From NCBI GenBank assembly GCA_021846685.1, contig JAJZWL010000002.1, forward strand, positions 21,488-85,487: a DNA stretch of 64,000 bases. The letters are read 5' to 3'. Position 1 is the first letter of the stretch. Each line of letters opens with the position of its first letter. A program made the translations under genes and the position numbers. The stretch comes from a bacterium (lineage in GTDB: Bacteria > Patescibacteria > Dojkabacteria > JAKAPS01 > JAJZLI01). The notes under the pieces were generated by a model. That model worked only from the letters and a program-made list of their open reading frames with translations, searched no databases and was not told the DNA's origin. Positions 17,109 through 25,000 of this stretch are shown piece by piece.

Positions 17109-17112
17109 TTTT

Positions 17113-17123
17113 AAAGGAGGTGA
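17113..17123 (+). promoter_or_regulatory. Strong Shine-Dalgarno site of atpE
   Basis: AAAGGAGGTGA lies 5 nt before the ATG at 17129. It is the only near-perfect anti-16S match I noticed in front of a gene in this window, fitting the need for many c subunits per complex. Confidence 0.85.
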
Positions 17124-17128
17124 ATATT

Positions 17129-17335
17129 ATGACAACAATAATGATAGGAGGAGGAATAGTAATGGGTTTGGGAGCAATCGGTCCTGGTATTGGAGTAGGT
17201 TATATTGGAGGAAAAGCAGTAGAGGCAATTGGAAAAAATCCTCAAATTTCAGGAAGAATTATAGGAATTATGATTCTTGCTATGGCTCTTACGGAAGCTA
17301 TAGCTATTTATGCATTAATATTTGCATTAGCATAA
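17129..17335 (+). CDS. atpE: ATP synthase Fo subunit c
   Basis: 68 residues, two membrane helices joined by a polar loop (GKNPQ). The ion-binding Glu is residue 56 in TEAIAIYALI, and helix 1 reads GPGIGVGYIGG. The Gln and the Ser/Thr found in sodium-binding c subunits are absent, so a proton-driven ring is more likely. I start at the ATG at 17129: a GTG at 17120 is in frame but lies inside the Shine-Dalgarno sequence. Multiple copies form the rotor ring, hence probably the special ribosome site. Confidence 0.96.
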   Translation: MTTIMIGGGIVMGLGAIGPGIGVGYIGGKAVEAIGKNPQISGRIIGIMILAMALTEAIAIYALIFALA

Positions 17336-17344
17336 GATTTAAAT

Positions 17345-17848
17345 ATGAACTTTATAGAACTATTTAGGATAAATATCTCATATATAATTTTCTATACGAT
17401 AGATTTTTTTATAATACTTCTTGTTCTTCAAAAATATTTATTTAAAAAAATAAATACTGTACTAGAAGATAGAGAGAAAAAAATAAAAGAATCTATTGAA
17501 AATAGTAAATTTATTGAACAAAAAAAAGATGAGATTGAAAAAGAATATAGAGAAAAAATGATTCAAACTCAAAAGGAAAGTGAGCAAATCATCTTAGAAG
17601 CAAGAGAGAGTGCAGAAAATATACGGTTGGAAATTCTAGAGAGTAGTAAAGAAGAAAGCGCAAGAATAATATCAGAAGCTGAGAAGGAAACAGAAAAATT
17701 CCACGATCAAATATATATAACTTTAAAAAAAGAATTATTAGATCTTGTAGTTATTGGAGTTTCTAAATCGCTAGAAGATTTTTTGGATGAAAAAGAAAAA
17801 GAGAAAATCATTAAAAAAAGCATGGAATTTATAAAAAATGAAAGATAA
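17345..17848 (+). CDS. atpF: ATP synthase Fo subunit b
   Basis: 167 residues: one N-terminal membrane helix (about 10-30) followed by a long charged coiled coil rich in Glu and Lys (about 35-150), the peripheral stalk that links subunit a to delta. Normal length. The 3' end overlaps the delta gene by 11 nt. Confidence 0.93.
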   Translation: MNFIELFRINISYIIFYTIDFFIILLVLQKYLFKKINTVLEDREKKIKESIENSKFIEQKKDEIEKEYREKMIQTQKESEQIILEARESAENIRLEILESSKEESARIISEAEKETEKFHDQIYITLKKELLDLVVIGVSKSLEDFLDEKEKEKIIKKSMEFIKNER

Positions 17849-18191
17849 AAAAATTATAAATATAATATTATCTCATATTGAAAACAAAGGAAATATTGAT
17901 TTAGAGGTATTAATTAAAATTATTAATAGTAAATCAATATCATATTCACAAATGAATTTATTGTATAAAAATATAATAAATAAAATAAAAAAAGATGAAT
18001 TAATTATAGAATATTCATCAGAATCTATAGATAAAAAGTCTATATTAAAGGAATTTAATAATCCTACTGTATACAACTTTATAAAAAATACATCTCTTAT
18101 AGGTGGTTTAAAAATAAAGAAGGATTGGAGTATAATAGATACTTCAATAAAAGAAAAATTAAACAAAATAAATACTATTAATTTAAAATAA
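17838..18191 (+). CDS. atpH: Shortened ATP synthase F1 subunit delta
   Basis: 117 residues against about 175-185 in typical bacteria. The C-terminal part contains the OSCP/delta signature, NTSLIGGLKIKKDWSIIDTSIKEKL (about 85-112), which is the segment that contacts subunit b. The N-terminal six-helix domain that caps the alpha subunits is strongly reduced: only about 65 poorly matched residues precede the signature. Gene position between atpF and atpA confirms identity. Either the cap is replaced by another part, or the alpha-delta contact is simplified. No frameshift upstream is visible, as the b gene is intact. Confidence 0.82.
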   Translation: MKDKKIINIILSHIENKGNIDLEVLIKIINSKSISYSQMNLLYKNIINKIKKDELIIEYSSESIDKKSILKEFNNPTVYNFIKNTSLIGGLKIKKDWSIIDTSIKEKLNKINTINLK

Positions 18192-18195
18192 AAAT

Positions 18196-19707
18196 ATGGA
18201 TAGTGCTGATATATTAAAACAAATAAAACAAGAAATTGAGAAAGTAGATACAAGATTTTCTCAAAAAGATATAGGAGAAATTCAATCAGTATATGATGGG
18301 ATTGCTATTGTAATTGGACTTATGAATGTTGCAAATGGAGAAAAAGTTCTTATAGAAACACAAAGTGGGGATAATGTAATAGCTATGGCAATGGATTTAA
18401 AAGAAGATGAGACTTCTATTATAATATTAGGAGATTTTGATAAAGTAAAAGAAGGAGATATCGTACATACCACAGGAGAAATTTTTTCTACTAAAATAGG
18501 AAAAGCACTTCTAGGTAGAGTAGTAAATGGAATAGGGGACCCAATTGATGAAGAAGGCCCAATTAACTCTAATGAACAATCAGAAATAGAAAAGGTAGCT
18601 CCTGGAGTAATAACCAGAAAAGGAGTAAAAACTCCTTTACAAACAGGAATTAAAGCAATAGATATACTTATACCTATAGGAAGAGGACAAAGAGAATTGA
18701 TTATTGGAGATCGATCTACAGGAAAAACAACTATTGCTATTGATACAATTATTAATCAAAAAGGAAAGAATGTTTTTTGTATATATTGTGCAATAGGACA
18801 AAAAAATTCAAAAGTATCTCAAATTGCAGCTAAATTAAAAGAGAAAGGTGCTATGGATTATACAGTAATAGTAAATGCCTCTGCATCATCTCCTGTAACT
18901 GAACAATATTTAGCCCCATATACTGCAGCTACAATAGGTGAATACTTCAGAGATAATGGAATGGATGCTTTAGTAATCTATGATGATTTAACAAAACATG
19001 CATGGGCATACAGACAATTATCCCTAACATTAAAAAGACCTAGTGGACGAGAGGCTTATCCAGGAGATGTATTTTATCTACATTCAAGATTATTAGAAAG
19101 AGCTGCAAAATTAAGTGATGAACTCGGAGGAGGTTCTCTATCTGCACTTCCTATAATTGAAACTCAAACAGGAGATATATCAGCATACATACCTACTAAT
19201 CTAATATCTATCACAGATGGACAAATCTTTTTAGAATCTGATCTATTCTACTCAGGTATAAGACCAGCTATTAATGTTGGGGCTTCTGTATCTAGAGTAG
19301 GTAGTAATGCTCAAGAAAAATCAATGAAAAAGGTTGCAGGTTCATTAAAACTGGAAATCGCCCAATTTAGAAATCTTGCAGCTTTCTCACAATTTGGATC
19401 TGACTTAGATGAGAGTACTCAAAAAATACTATCAAAAGGAGAACGTTTAACAAGAATTCTTACTCAAAAACCATATTCACCTCTACCATTAGAACTTCAA
19501 ATAATTTCTGTATTTGCTGTAACAGGGGATTATACACAAAATATAGAAATTGCAAAAATATCTGACTTTGAAGAAAAATTACATACATATTTTACTACAA
19601 TGCATAAAGATATTTTGAAGGAAATAAGAGAGAAAAAAGATTTAACAGATGATATGCTAGAAAAACTTAAGAAAATAATTTCAGAATTTTCAAAAAATTA
19701 TGTCTAA
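18196..19707 (+). CDS. atpA: ATP synthase F1 subunit alpha
   Basis: 503 residues, full length. The P-loop is GDRSTGKTT (usual GDRQTGKT with Ser for Gln), followed by VFCIYCAIGQKNS, the ALVIYDDLTKHAWAYRQ block and the arginine-finger region RPAINVGASVSRVGS. Alpha is the non-catalytic nucleotide-binding subunit and supplies the arginine finger. It overlaps atpG by 8 nt. Confidence 0.97.
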   Translation: MDSADILKQIKQEIEKVDTRFSQKDIGEIQSVYDGIAIVIGLMNVANGEKVLIETQSGDNVIAMAMDLKEDETSIIILGDFDKVKEGDIVHTTGEIFSTKIGKALLGRVVNGIGDPIDEEGPINSNEQSEIEKVAPGVITRKGVKTPLQTGIKAIDILIPIGRGQRELIIGDRSTGKTTIAIDTIINQKGKNVFCIYCAIGQKNSKVSQIAAKLKEKGAMDYTVIVNASASSPVTEQYLAPYTAATIGEYFRDNGMDALVIYDDLTKHAWAYRQLSLTLKRPSGREAYPGDVFYLHSRLLERAAKLSDELGGGSLSALPIIETQTGDISAYIPTNLISITDGQIFLESDLFYSGIRPAINVGASVSRVGSNAQEKSMKKVAGSLKLEIAQFRNLAAFSQFGSDLDESTQKILSKGERLTRILTQKPYSPLPLELQIISVFAVTGDYTQNIEIAKISDFEEKLHTYFTTMHKDILKEIREKKDLTDDMLEKLKKIISEFSKNYV

Positions 19708-20560
19708 ATTAATAGAAATTAGAAGAAGAATAAAATCTACTAAAAATATAAGACAAATTACTAAAGCTATGGAAATGGTATCTGCTGTTAAATTACAACA
19801 TGCTCAAGCACTACTAAATATTAATAGAAATTATATAATTAATTTAGAAGAAACTGTTAGGAAAATTATGACATATAAAGAAGATTTACTTCCAATAGAA
19901 CCAAAAAATTCTCTCATAATAGTAGTTACTCCTACCAAAGGATTTGTAGGACCTCTAGTTCTCAATTTAGAAAAGAAAGTAAAAGAGCTTATAAACAATA
20001 ATAAAAATAAAAAATTCTCAATAATTGGAATTGAAAAAAAATCTCTTAATTTTATCTTCTCCCTTAATATAGATATACTCGCTCAAATATCTCTATCTTC
20101 AAACAATATAGAGAATGTTTATGAAATATCAGATATAGTAATAGAAGAGATTAAAAATAAAAAAATTGATGAAGTATATATAATTTATAATAAATTTCAA
20201 AATATAATTTCAAATGAAATAATAGCAGAAAAAATGTATCCTATAGATACAAAAAAAGAAGATTTTGACTCCCTTTATTATGTAATCAATAAAGATCCAA
20301 AGGCTCCAGCAATATATGATATAGAGACTCATTTTGAAGAGCTTTATGATAATGCTATAAATATATATATACCTTCAAAGCTACAATCATGTATAATAGA
20401 ATCTGATACTTCAGAAAATGCTATACGAATGATCACTATGAGAAATTCATCTGATAATGCTCAAGAACTAAATAAATCGTTAACTTTTGAATCGAATAAA
20501 ATAAGACAAAGCAATATAACTCAAGAAGTAATAGAAATTTCTTCAGCTGCTAATATTTAA
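19700..20560 (+). CDS. atpG: ATP synthase F1 subunit gamma
   Basis: 286 residues. The N-terminal coiled-coil helix has the family start (IRRRIKSTKNIRQITKAMEMVSAVKL split around residue 5-30) and the C-terminal helix ends with ARMITMRNSSDNAQEL-like sequence (NAIRMITMRNSSDNA). The central Rossmann-like domain is more diverged. Gamma is the rotor shaft that couples the c-ring to alpha/beta. It starts within the last codons of atpA. Confidence 0.95.
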   Translation: MSKLIEIRRRIKSTKNIRQITKAMEMVSAVKLQHAQALLNINRNYIINLEETVRKIMTYKEDLLPIEPKNSLIIVVTPTKGFVGPLVLNLEKKVKELINNNKNKKFSIIGIEKKSLNFIFSLNIDILAQISLSSNNIENVYEISDIVIEEIKNKKIDEVYIIYNKFQNIISNEIIAEKMYPIDTKKEDFDSLYYVINKDPKAPAIYDIETHFEELYDNAINIYIPSKLQSCIIESDTSENAIRMITMRNSSDNAQELNKSLTFESNKIRQSNITQEVIEISSAANI

Positions 20561-20573
20561 CATTAAAAAAAAT

Positions 20574-21950
20574 ATGGATAAAAATATAGGAAAAATAATA
20601 CAAATAAGAGGCCCTGTTGTAGATGTTCAATTTAAAGAAAAGAACACTCCAGGAATAAATACTAAATTAGAAGTAAATATAGATAAAAAATTAATTATAC
20701 TTGAAGTATCTCAAGATTTAGGAGAAGGTAAAGTAAGATGTATATCTATTAATCCTACCGAAGCACTAGAAAGAGGTTTCGATGTTGTTAATACTAACGA
20801 ACCAATCAAGGTTCCAGTAGGAGAAAAAATATTAGGAAGAATGTTTAATATAACAGGAGATATTATAGATAATAAAGAAAAAATTAAATTTGATAAATTT
20901 GAATCTATTCACAAAAAAGCTCCTTTATATAGTATGCAGGCATCTAAATTTGAAGTTTTTGAAACAGGAATTAAAGTAATTGATTTATTTGCACCATTTT
21001 TAAAAGGAGGAAAAGTAGGAATATTTGGAGGTGCAGGAGTCGGAAAAACAGTTATAATTCAGGAATTAATAAGAAATATAGCATCAGTACATGGAGGATT
21101 TTCTGTCTTCGCAGGAGTAGGGGAAAGAACTAGAGAAGGAGAAGAATTATGGAATGAAATGCATGCAGTTGGAGTTATAGACAAAACTGCATTAGTATTC
21201 GGACAGATGAATGAACCACCTGGAGCAAGATTAAGAGTAGCACTTTCTGCACTTACAATGGCAGAATATTTTAGAGATGAAGAGAAAAAAGATATATTAC
21301 TATTTATAGATAACATTTTTAGATTTTCTCAAGCAGGATCAGAAGTGTCTGCTCTTTTAGGTAGAGTACCATCTGCAGTAGGATATCAACCTACTTTAGC
21401 AACTGAAATGGGAGAGCTACAAGAAAGAATAACATCTACTAAAGATGGATCTATAACATCTGTACAAGCTGTATATGTACCTGCAGATGATATATCTGAT
21501 CCAGCACCTGCAACTACATTTGCACATTTAGATGGAACTCTTAATTTAGAAAGATCAATTGCAGAACAAGGAATATATCCTGCAGTAGACCCACTATCAT
21601 CTTCTTCTAGAATCTTAGACCCAGAAGTAGTAGGAAATAAACATTATGATATAGCAAGAAAAACACAAACTGTTCTACAAAGATATAAAGATTTACAAGA
21701 TATTATTGCAATTTTAGGAATTGATGAATTATCTGATGAAGATAAATTATCTGTTCAAAGAGCTAGAAAAGTTCAAAAATTTGCATCACAACCTTTCTTT
21801 GTTGCAGAACCTTTTACTGGAAAAGAAGGTAAATATGTTAAATTAGAGGATACTATAAAAGGATTTGAGGCAATTATTAATGGGGATTATGATGATGTAG
21901 ATGAAAATTCTTTTTATATGCTCGGCTCTATAAATGAAATTAAAAAATAA
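20574..21950 (+). CDS. atpD: ATP synthase F1 subunit beta
   Basis: 458 residues, catalytic subunit. The P-loop GGAGVGKTV (about 150) is complete, followed by FAGVGERTREGEELW with the catalytic Glu, MNEPPGARLRVALSAL, and the DELSEED-loop equivalent, here DELSDED. Sequence conservation is high and nothing is missing. Confidence 0.98.
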   Translation: MDKNIGKIIQIRGPVVDVQFKEKNTPGINTKLEVNIDKKLIILEVSQDLGEGKVRCISINPTEALERGFDVVNTNEPIKVPVGEKILGRMFNITGDIIDNKEKIKFDKFESIHKKAPLYSMQASKFEVFETGIKVIDLFAPFLKGGKVGIFGGAGVGKTVIIQELIRNIASVHGGFSVFAGVGERTREGEELWNEMHAVGVIDKTALVFGQMNEPPGARLRVALSALTMAEYFRDEEKKDILLFIDNIFRFSQAGSEVSALLGRVPSAVGYQPTLATEMGELQERITSTKDGSITSVQAVYVPADDISDPAPATTFAHLDGTLNLERSIAEQGIYPAVDPLSSSSRILDPEVVGNKHYDIARKTQTVLQRYKDLQDIIAILGIDELSDEDKLSVQRARKVQKFASQPFFVAEPFTGKEGKYVKLEDTIKGFEAIINGDYDDVDENSFYMLGSINEIKK

Positions 21951-21953
21951 AAT

Positions 21954-22370
21954 ATGGAATTAAGAATATATTCTCCTCAAAAGGAAATATTTACAGGGAA
22001 AATAAAGGAAATATATGTACCTACACTAGAAGGTGATTATGGTATATATGAAGGACATTCTCCTATTTTTTTGGCACTATCATTAGGTGAGATTAATTTT
22101 ACAGATGACAATAATAAAAAAACTGTATTAGCTATATCCGATGGATTATTAAGAATTGACAATAATATAATTTTTATTGAGGTAATATCTGGAATATACC
22201 CACATGAAATAGATATAGATAAAATAATTAAAGAAAAAGAAGCTTTAGAATTAAAATTAAAACAGGTTAAAGAAACTAGTAAAATAAAAAGAATGCAATC
22301 TACGTTAAAAATACACTCTCTCCATATCTCAACATATAATAAATATATAAAAAAACAACATCATATATAA
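21954..22370 (+). CDS. atpC: ATP synthase F1 subunit epsilon
   Basis: 138 residues. N-terminal beta-sandwich with LEGDYGIYEGHSPI (family LPGEFGVLPNHAP-like) and a C-terminal two-helix region rich in Lys and Glu that can brake rotation. It starts 3 nt after atpD and ends the operon. About 100 nt follow before rplU, containing a new promoter. Confidence 0.92.
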   Translation: MELRIYSPQKEIFTGKIKEIYVPTLEGDYGIYEGHSPIFLALSLGEINFTDDNNKKTVLAISDGLLRIDNNIIFIEVISGIYPHEIDIDKIIKEKEALELKLKQVKETSKIKRMQSTLKIHSLHISTYNKYIKKQHHI

Positions 22371-22416
22371 ATATATTTAAATTTGAGTCTAATTTCATAG
22401 TGTATAACGTTCTAAT

Positions 22417-22446
22417 TTGCAATATATATTATTATTAGTATATAAT
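22417..22446 (+). promoter_or_regulatory. Promoter of the rplU-rnhB operon
   Basis: TTGCAA (22417-22422), 18-bp spacer, TATAAT (22441-22446), then a leader of about 19 nt to the ATG at 22472. Same box types and spacing as the atp operon promoter. Confidence 0.78.
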
Positions 22447-22471
22447 AACTACTTGTGAAATATTAAATATT

Positions 22472-22786
22472 ATGGAAGATCTAGCAGTTATACAAACAGG
22501 AGGAAAGCAGTACGTCGTAAGCCCAGATGATGTTATTGATATAGAAATAATTCAAGGACTAAAACAGTCTGATAAAATTGAATTTGACGAAGTATTACTT
22601 ATAAAAAAAGGTGATAAAGTTGAGATAGGTAAGCCATTTTTAAAAAATAAAAAAGTTTCAGGAACTATAATTGATCAAATTAAAGGAGATAAGATAAATA
22701 TCTTAAAATTTAAAGCTAAATCAAGATATAGAAGAAGACTTGGACATAGACAAAATTATCTAAAAGTTAAAATAGAAAAACTTTAA
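22472..22786 (+). CDS. rplU: Ribosomal protein bL21
   Basis: 104 residues, full length. VIQTGGKQYVVSPDDVI at the start and KFKAKSRYRRRLGHRQNYLKVKI at the end are the bL21 signatures that contact 23S rRNA. It shares its last base with the start of the methyltransferase gene, so the two are translated together. Confidence 0.97.
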   Translation: MEDLAVIQTGGKQYVVSPDDVIDIEIIQGLKQSDKIEFDEVLLIKKGDKVEIGKPFLKNKKVSGTIIDQIKGDKINILKFKAKSRYRRRLGHRQNYLKVKIEKL

Positions 22787-23781
22787 TGCGATTAATTTTT
22801 AAACTAGGAAAAAACCCCTTACTTTCAATAGCCGAAATTTACTCTTTAATGCAGAGTAAAGATATCAAATTTGAAGTAATAAAAGCTAATAATTCAATAT
22901 TTTTCATTAATCTACAATCTCCAATATATGCAGATATATTAATAAAAATTTTAGGAGGTGTTCTGGAAATTTTCAGAGTAGAAGATATTATAGACTTTAA
23001 AGAAGCTAAAAAAGTAAAACCGAAATATAAAGTTAATATTGATAATGAGACTTTTGCATATGGAGATATAATAGCGAAACAAGATATAAAAGATTTTGAA
23101 AAAAAAGAGATTCAAAAACCTTATGTAGAAGGCAAAAATGGAATGGTTCCATCTAAACTGGCTAAAATCATGGTGAACCTTGCAGTTGGCACAAATACAA
23201 CAACAATATATGACCCCTATTGTGGTACAGGATCTATTCTAATAGAAGCATTATTGCAGGGATATAATGTTATTGGAACTGATATTAATCCAGAAGTAAT
23301 AGAAGGTTGTAAAAAAAATTTAAATTGGGTTTCTAAAGAATATGGAGTAGAGAATAAAAGTGAATTATTTGTAAATAATGCAGCATCCCTAGCAGAACAA
23401 TTAGTTAGAGAAAAAGAAACTATTGCTATATCGACAGAACCTTATTTAGGAAGTGCTTGGTCAAAACCTGTACAAAAAAATGTAAGAAATACTAAAACAA
23501 TAGCACATGTAGACAAGTTAATTATAAGCAGTATAAGAAGTTTATCAAAAATTTTGAAAAATAAAGAAAGATTAGTTATAATGATACCTAGTTTTAAGAC
23601 AAAACATGATATAATATATCTTAAAGCTAGAGATATGGAATTTGGAAGTCTAAAAAAGATATCCATAATTCCAGAAGATCTTATATTCAATGACAAAAAA
23701 GTAGGCGATATCAAGAGCTTTCTTTATTATAGAGAAAAAGCTATAGTAAGAAGGGAAATTTTTATTTTTGAAAAAATTTAA
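22786..23781 (+). CDS. Trm11/TrmG10-like RNA methyltransferase
   Basis: 331 residues. The C-terminal two-thirds form a class I SAM-dependent methylase: motif I DPYCGTGSILIEAL from Asp143, motif II GTDINPEVIEGCKKN, and motif IV STEPYLG (216-222) in place of the usual DPPYG. The N-terminal 120 residues resemble the substrate-recognition half (NFLD/THUMP-like) of archaeal/eukaryal tRNA G10 methylases. The start MRLIFKLGKNPLLSIAEI is typical of Trm11-like proteins. The probable target is a guanine N2 in tRNA, but rRNA is possible because the gene sits between two ribosomal protein genes. Confidence 0.82.
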   Translation: MRLIFKLGKNPLLSIAEIYSLMQSKDIKFEVIKANNSIFFINLQSPIYADILIKILGGVLEIFRVEDIIDFKEAKKVKPKYKVNIDNETFAYGDIIAKQDIKDFEKKEIQKPYVEGKNGMVPSKLAKIMVNLAVGTNTTTIYDPYCGTGSILIEALLQGYNVIGTDINPEVIEGCKKNLNWVSKEYGVENKSELFVNNAASLAEQLVREKETIAISTEPYLGSAWSKPVQKNVRNTKTIAHVDKLIISSIRSLSKILKNKERLVIMIPSFKTKHDIIYLKARDMEFGSLKKISIIPEDLIFNDKKVGDIKSFLYYREKAIVRREIFIFEKI

Positions 23782-23786
23782 ATATT

Positions 23787-24071
23787 ATGGCACACGTCAA
23801 ATCAGGAGGAGGAAAAGCTAATCAAGGAGGAAATGTTGCAGGGAAAAGAAGAGGTGTAAAAAGATTTGCAAACGAACAAGTTAAATCAGGAGAAATTATA
23901 GTAAGACAAAAAGGAACCCAATTTTATCCAGGATTAAATACTGATATGGGAAGAGATTTTACTATATTTTCTAAAATAGAAGGTTTTGTTAAATTCAGAA
24001 GAATGACAAAACAAAAAAGAGATAAATTTGCTATAGATATAATACCTAATGAACACAATAATACTAAATAA
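23787..24071 (+). CDS. rpmA: Ribosomal protein bL27
   Basis: 94 residues. AHVKSGGGKANQGGN is a variant of the usual AHKKGGGSTRNGRDS N-terminus that reaches the peptidyl-transferase centre. RRGVKRFANEQVKSGEIIVRQKGT is the conserved core. There is no N-terminal extension, in agreement with the absence of a Prp protease gene from the operon. The coding end overlaps rplS by 23 nt. Confidence 0.94.
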   Translation: MAHVKSGGGKANQGGNVAGKRRGVKRFANEQVKSGEIIVRQKGTQFYPGLNTDMGRDFTIFSKIEGFVKFRRMTKQKRDKFAIDIIPNEHNNTK

Positions 24072-24432
24072 AATAGAAGACAAATATATAATCGATGAAA
24101 GAAAAGAAGTACAAGTAGGGGATACTATTAAAGTACATTCTAAAATTATAGAAGGAGAAAAAGAAAGAATTCAAATATTTCAAGGAATAGTGTTAGCTAG
24201 AAAACATAGTGGCACACATGAGAATATTGTAGTTCGAAAGATATCTAAAGATATAGGGGTAGAAAGAATATTCCCTTTACATTCACCTAATATAGCTAAA
24301 ATTGAAATTGTTAAAAAAGGTCAAGTAAGAAGAGCTAAATTAAATTATATGAGAAAAAGAATAGGTAAAAAAGCATTACTTATTAAAGAAAAGAATGTTA
24401 CTGTCGCCCCAAGAAAAAAATCTACTAAATAA
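24049..24432 (+). CDS. rplS: Ribosomal protein bL19
   Basis: 127 residues. VQVGDTIKVHSKIIEGEKERIQ, FQGIVLARKHSG, VRKISKDIGVERIFPLHSPNI and VRRAKLNYMRKRIGKKA are diagnostic. bL19 sits at the subunit interface. The ATG lies inside rpmA (23-nt overlap) and the 3' end overlaps rnhB by 38 nt, so three genes are nested head to tail. Confidence 0.95.
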   Translation: MNTIILNKIEDKYIIDERKEVQVGDTIKVHSKIIEGEKERIQIFQGIVLARKHSGTHENIVVRKISKDIGVERIFPLHSPNIAKIEIVKKGQVRRAKLNYMRKRIGKKALLIKEKNVTVAPRKKSTK

Positions 24433-24991
24433 AAATTTCTCTGTCTCTGGAATAGATGAAGTAGGAAGAGGTCCTCTTGCAGGACCTCTCTTCGTAGGTA
24501 TATTCAAAATTGATAAAAATACCCCAATTATAAGTGAAGTTAATGACTCTAAAAAAGTATCTGAAAAAAAAAGAAACTATTTATATAAAATATTAACTGA
24601 AAATAAAAATAATTATGCGACTGAAAGTATAAGTGCTTTAGAAATAGATCAAATAGGTATAGTACCTGCTATAAAACTTGCAATGGAGAGAGCCTCAAGT
24701 AAAATTGACTCAAATATCACATATATAGATGGATTATTTAAAGATGAATTTAATATCCCTAATTATCACACAGTAATTAAAGGCGATTCACTAATTTATT
24801 CTATTGCAGCTGCATCTATAATAGCAAAAGTACAAAGAGATGAATTAATGAGTAAAATGGCACTAATATATCCGGAATATGGATTTGAAAAAAATAAAGG
24901 TTATGGAACAAAATTTCATATTGATGCATTAAAAAAATATGGCCCATGCAAAATCCATAGACAATCTTTTATAAAAAATTTACTTAGATAA
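24395..24991 (+). CDS. rnhB: Ribonuclease HII
   Basis: 198 residues. RNase HII nicks RNA-DNA hybrids at embedded ribonucleotides. Catalytic motif GIDEVGRGPLAGP near residue 20 supplies Asp and Glu. YIDGLF and AAASIIAKVQRDELM supply the remaining acidic and basic residues, and YPEYGFEKNKGYGTKFH the C-terminal block. It starts inside rplS (38-nt overlap). No other start codon fits before the GIDEVGRG motif. It ends 9 nt before the convergent dnaE stop. Confidence 0.94.
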   Translation: MLLSPQEKNLLNKNFSVSGIDEVGRGPLAGPLFVGIFKIDKNTPIISEVNDSKKVSEKKRNYLYKILTENKNNYATESISALEIDQIGIVPAIKLAMERASSKIDSNITYIDGLFKDEFNIPNYHTVIKGDSLIYSIAAASIIAKVQRDELMSKMALIYPEYGFEKNKGYGTKFHIDALKKYGPCKIHRQSFIKNLLR

Positions 24992-25000
24992 TCTATTTTG

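Noticed and set aside
17120..17128. GTG start for atpE at 17120
   Set aside because: The GTG is part of the Shine-Dalgarno sequence; the next in-frame ATG gives the normal length of subunit c.
17873..18253. Minus-strand open frame of 126 codons under atpH
   Set aside because: Antisense to a recognised operon gene in AT-rich DNA; Leu/Ile/Phe-rich composition without motifs. The same holds for 5172-5531, 33824-34168, 4543-4839 and the other antisense frames.
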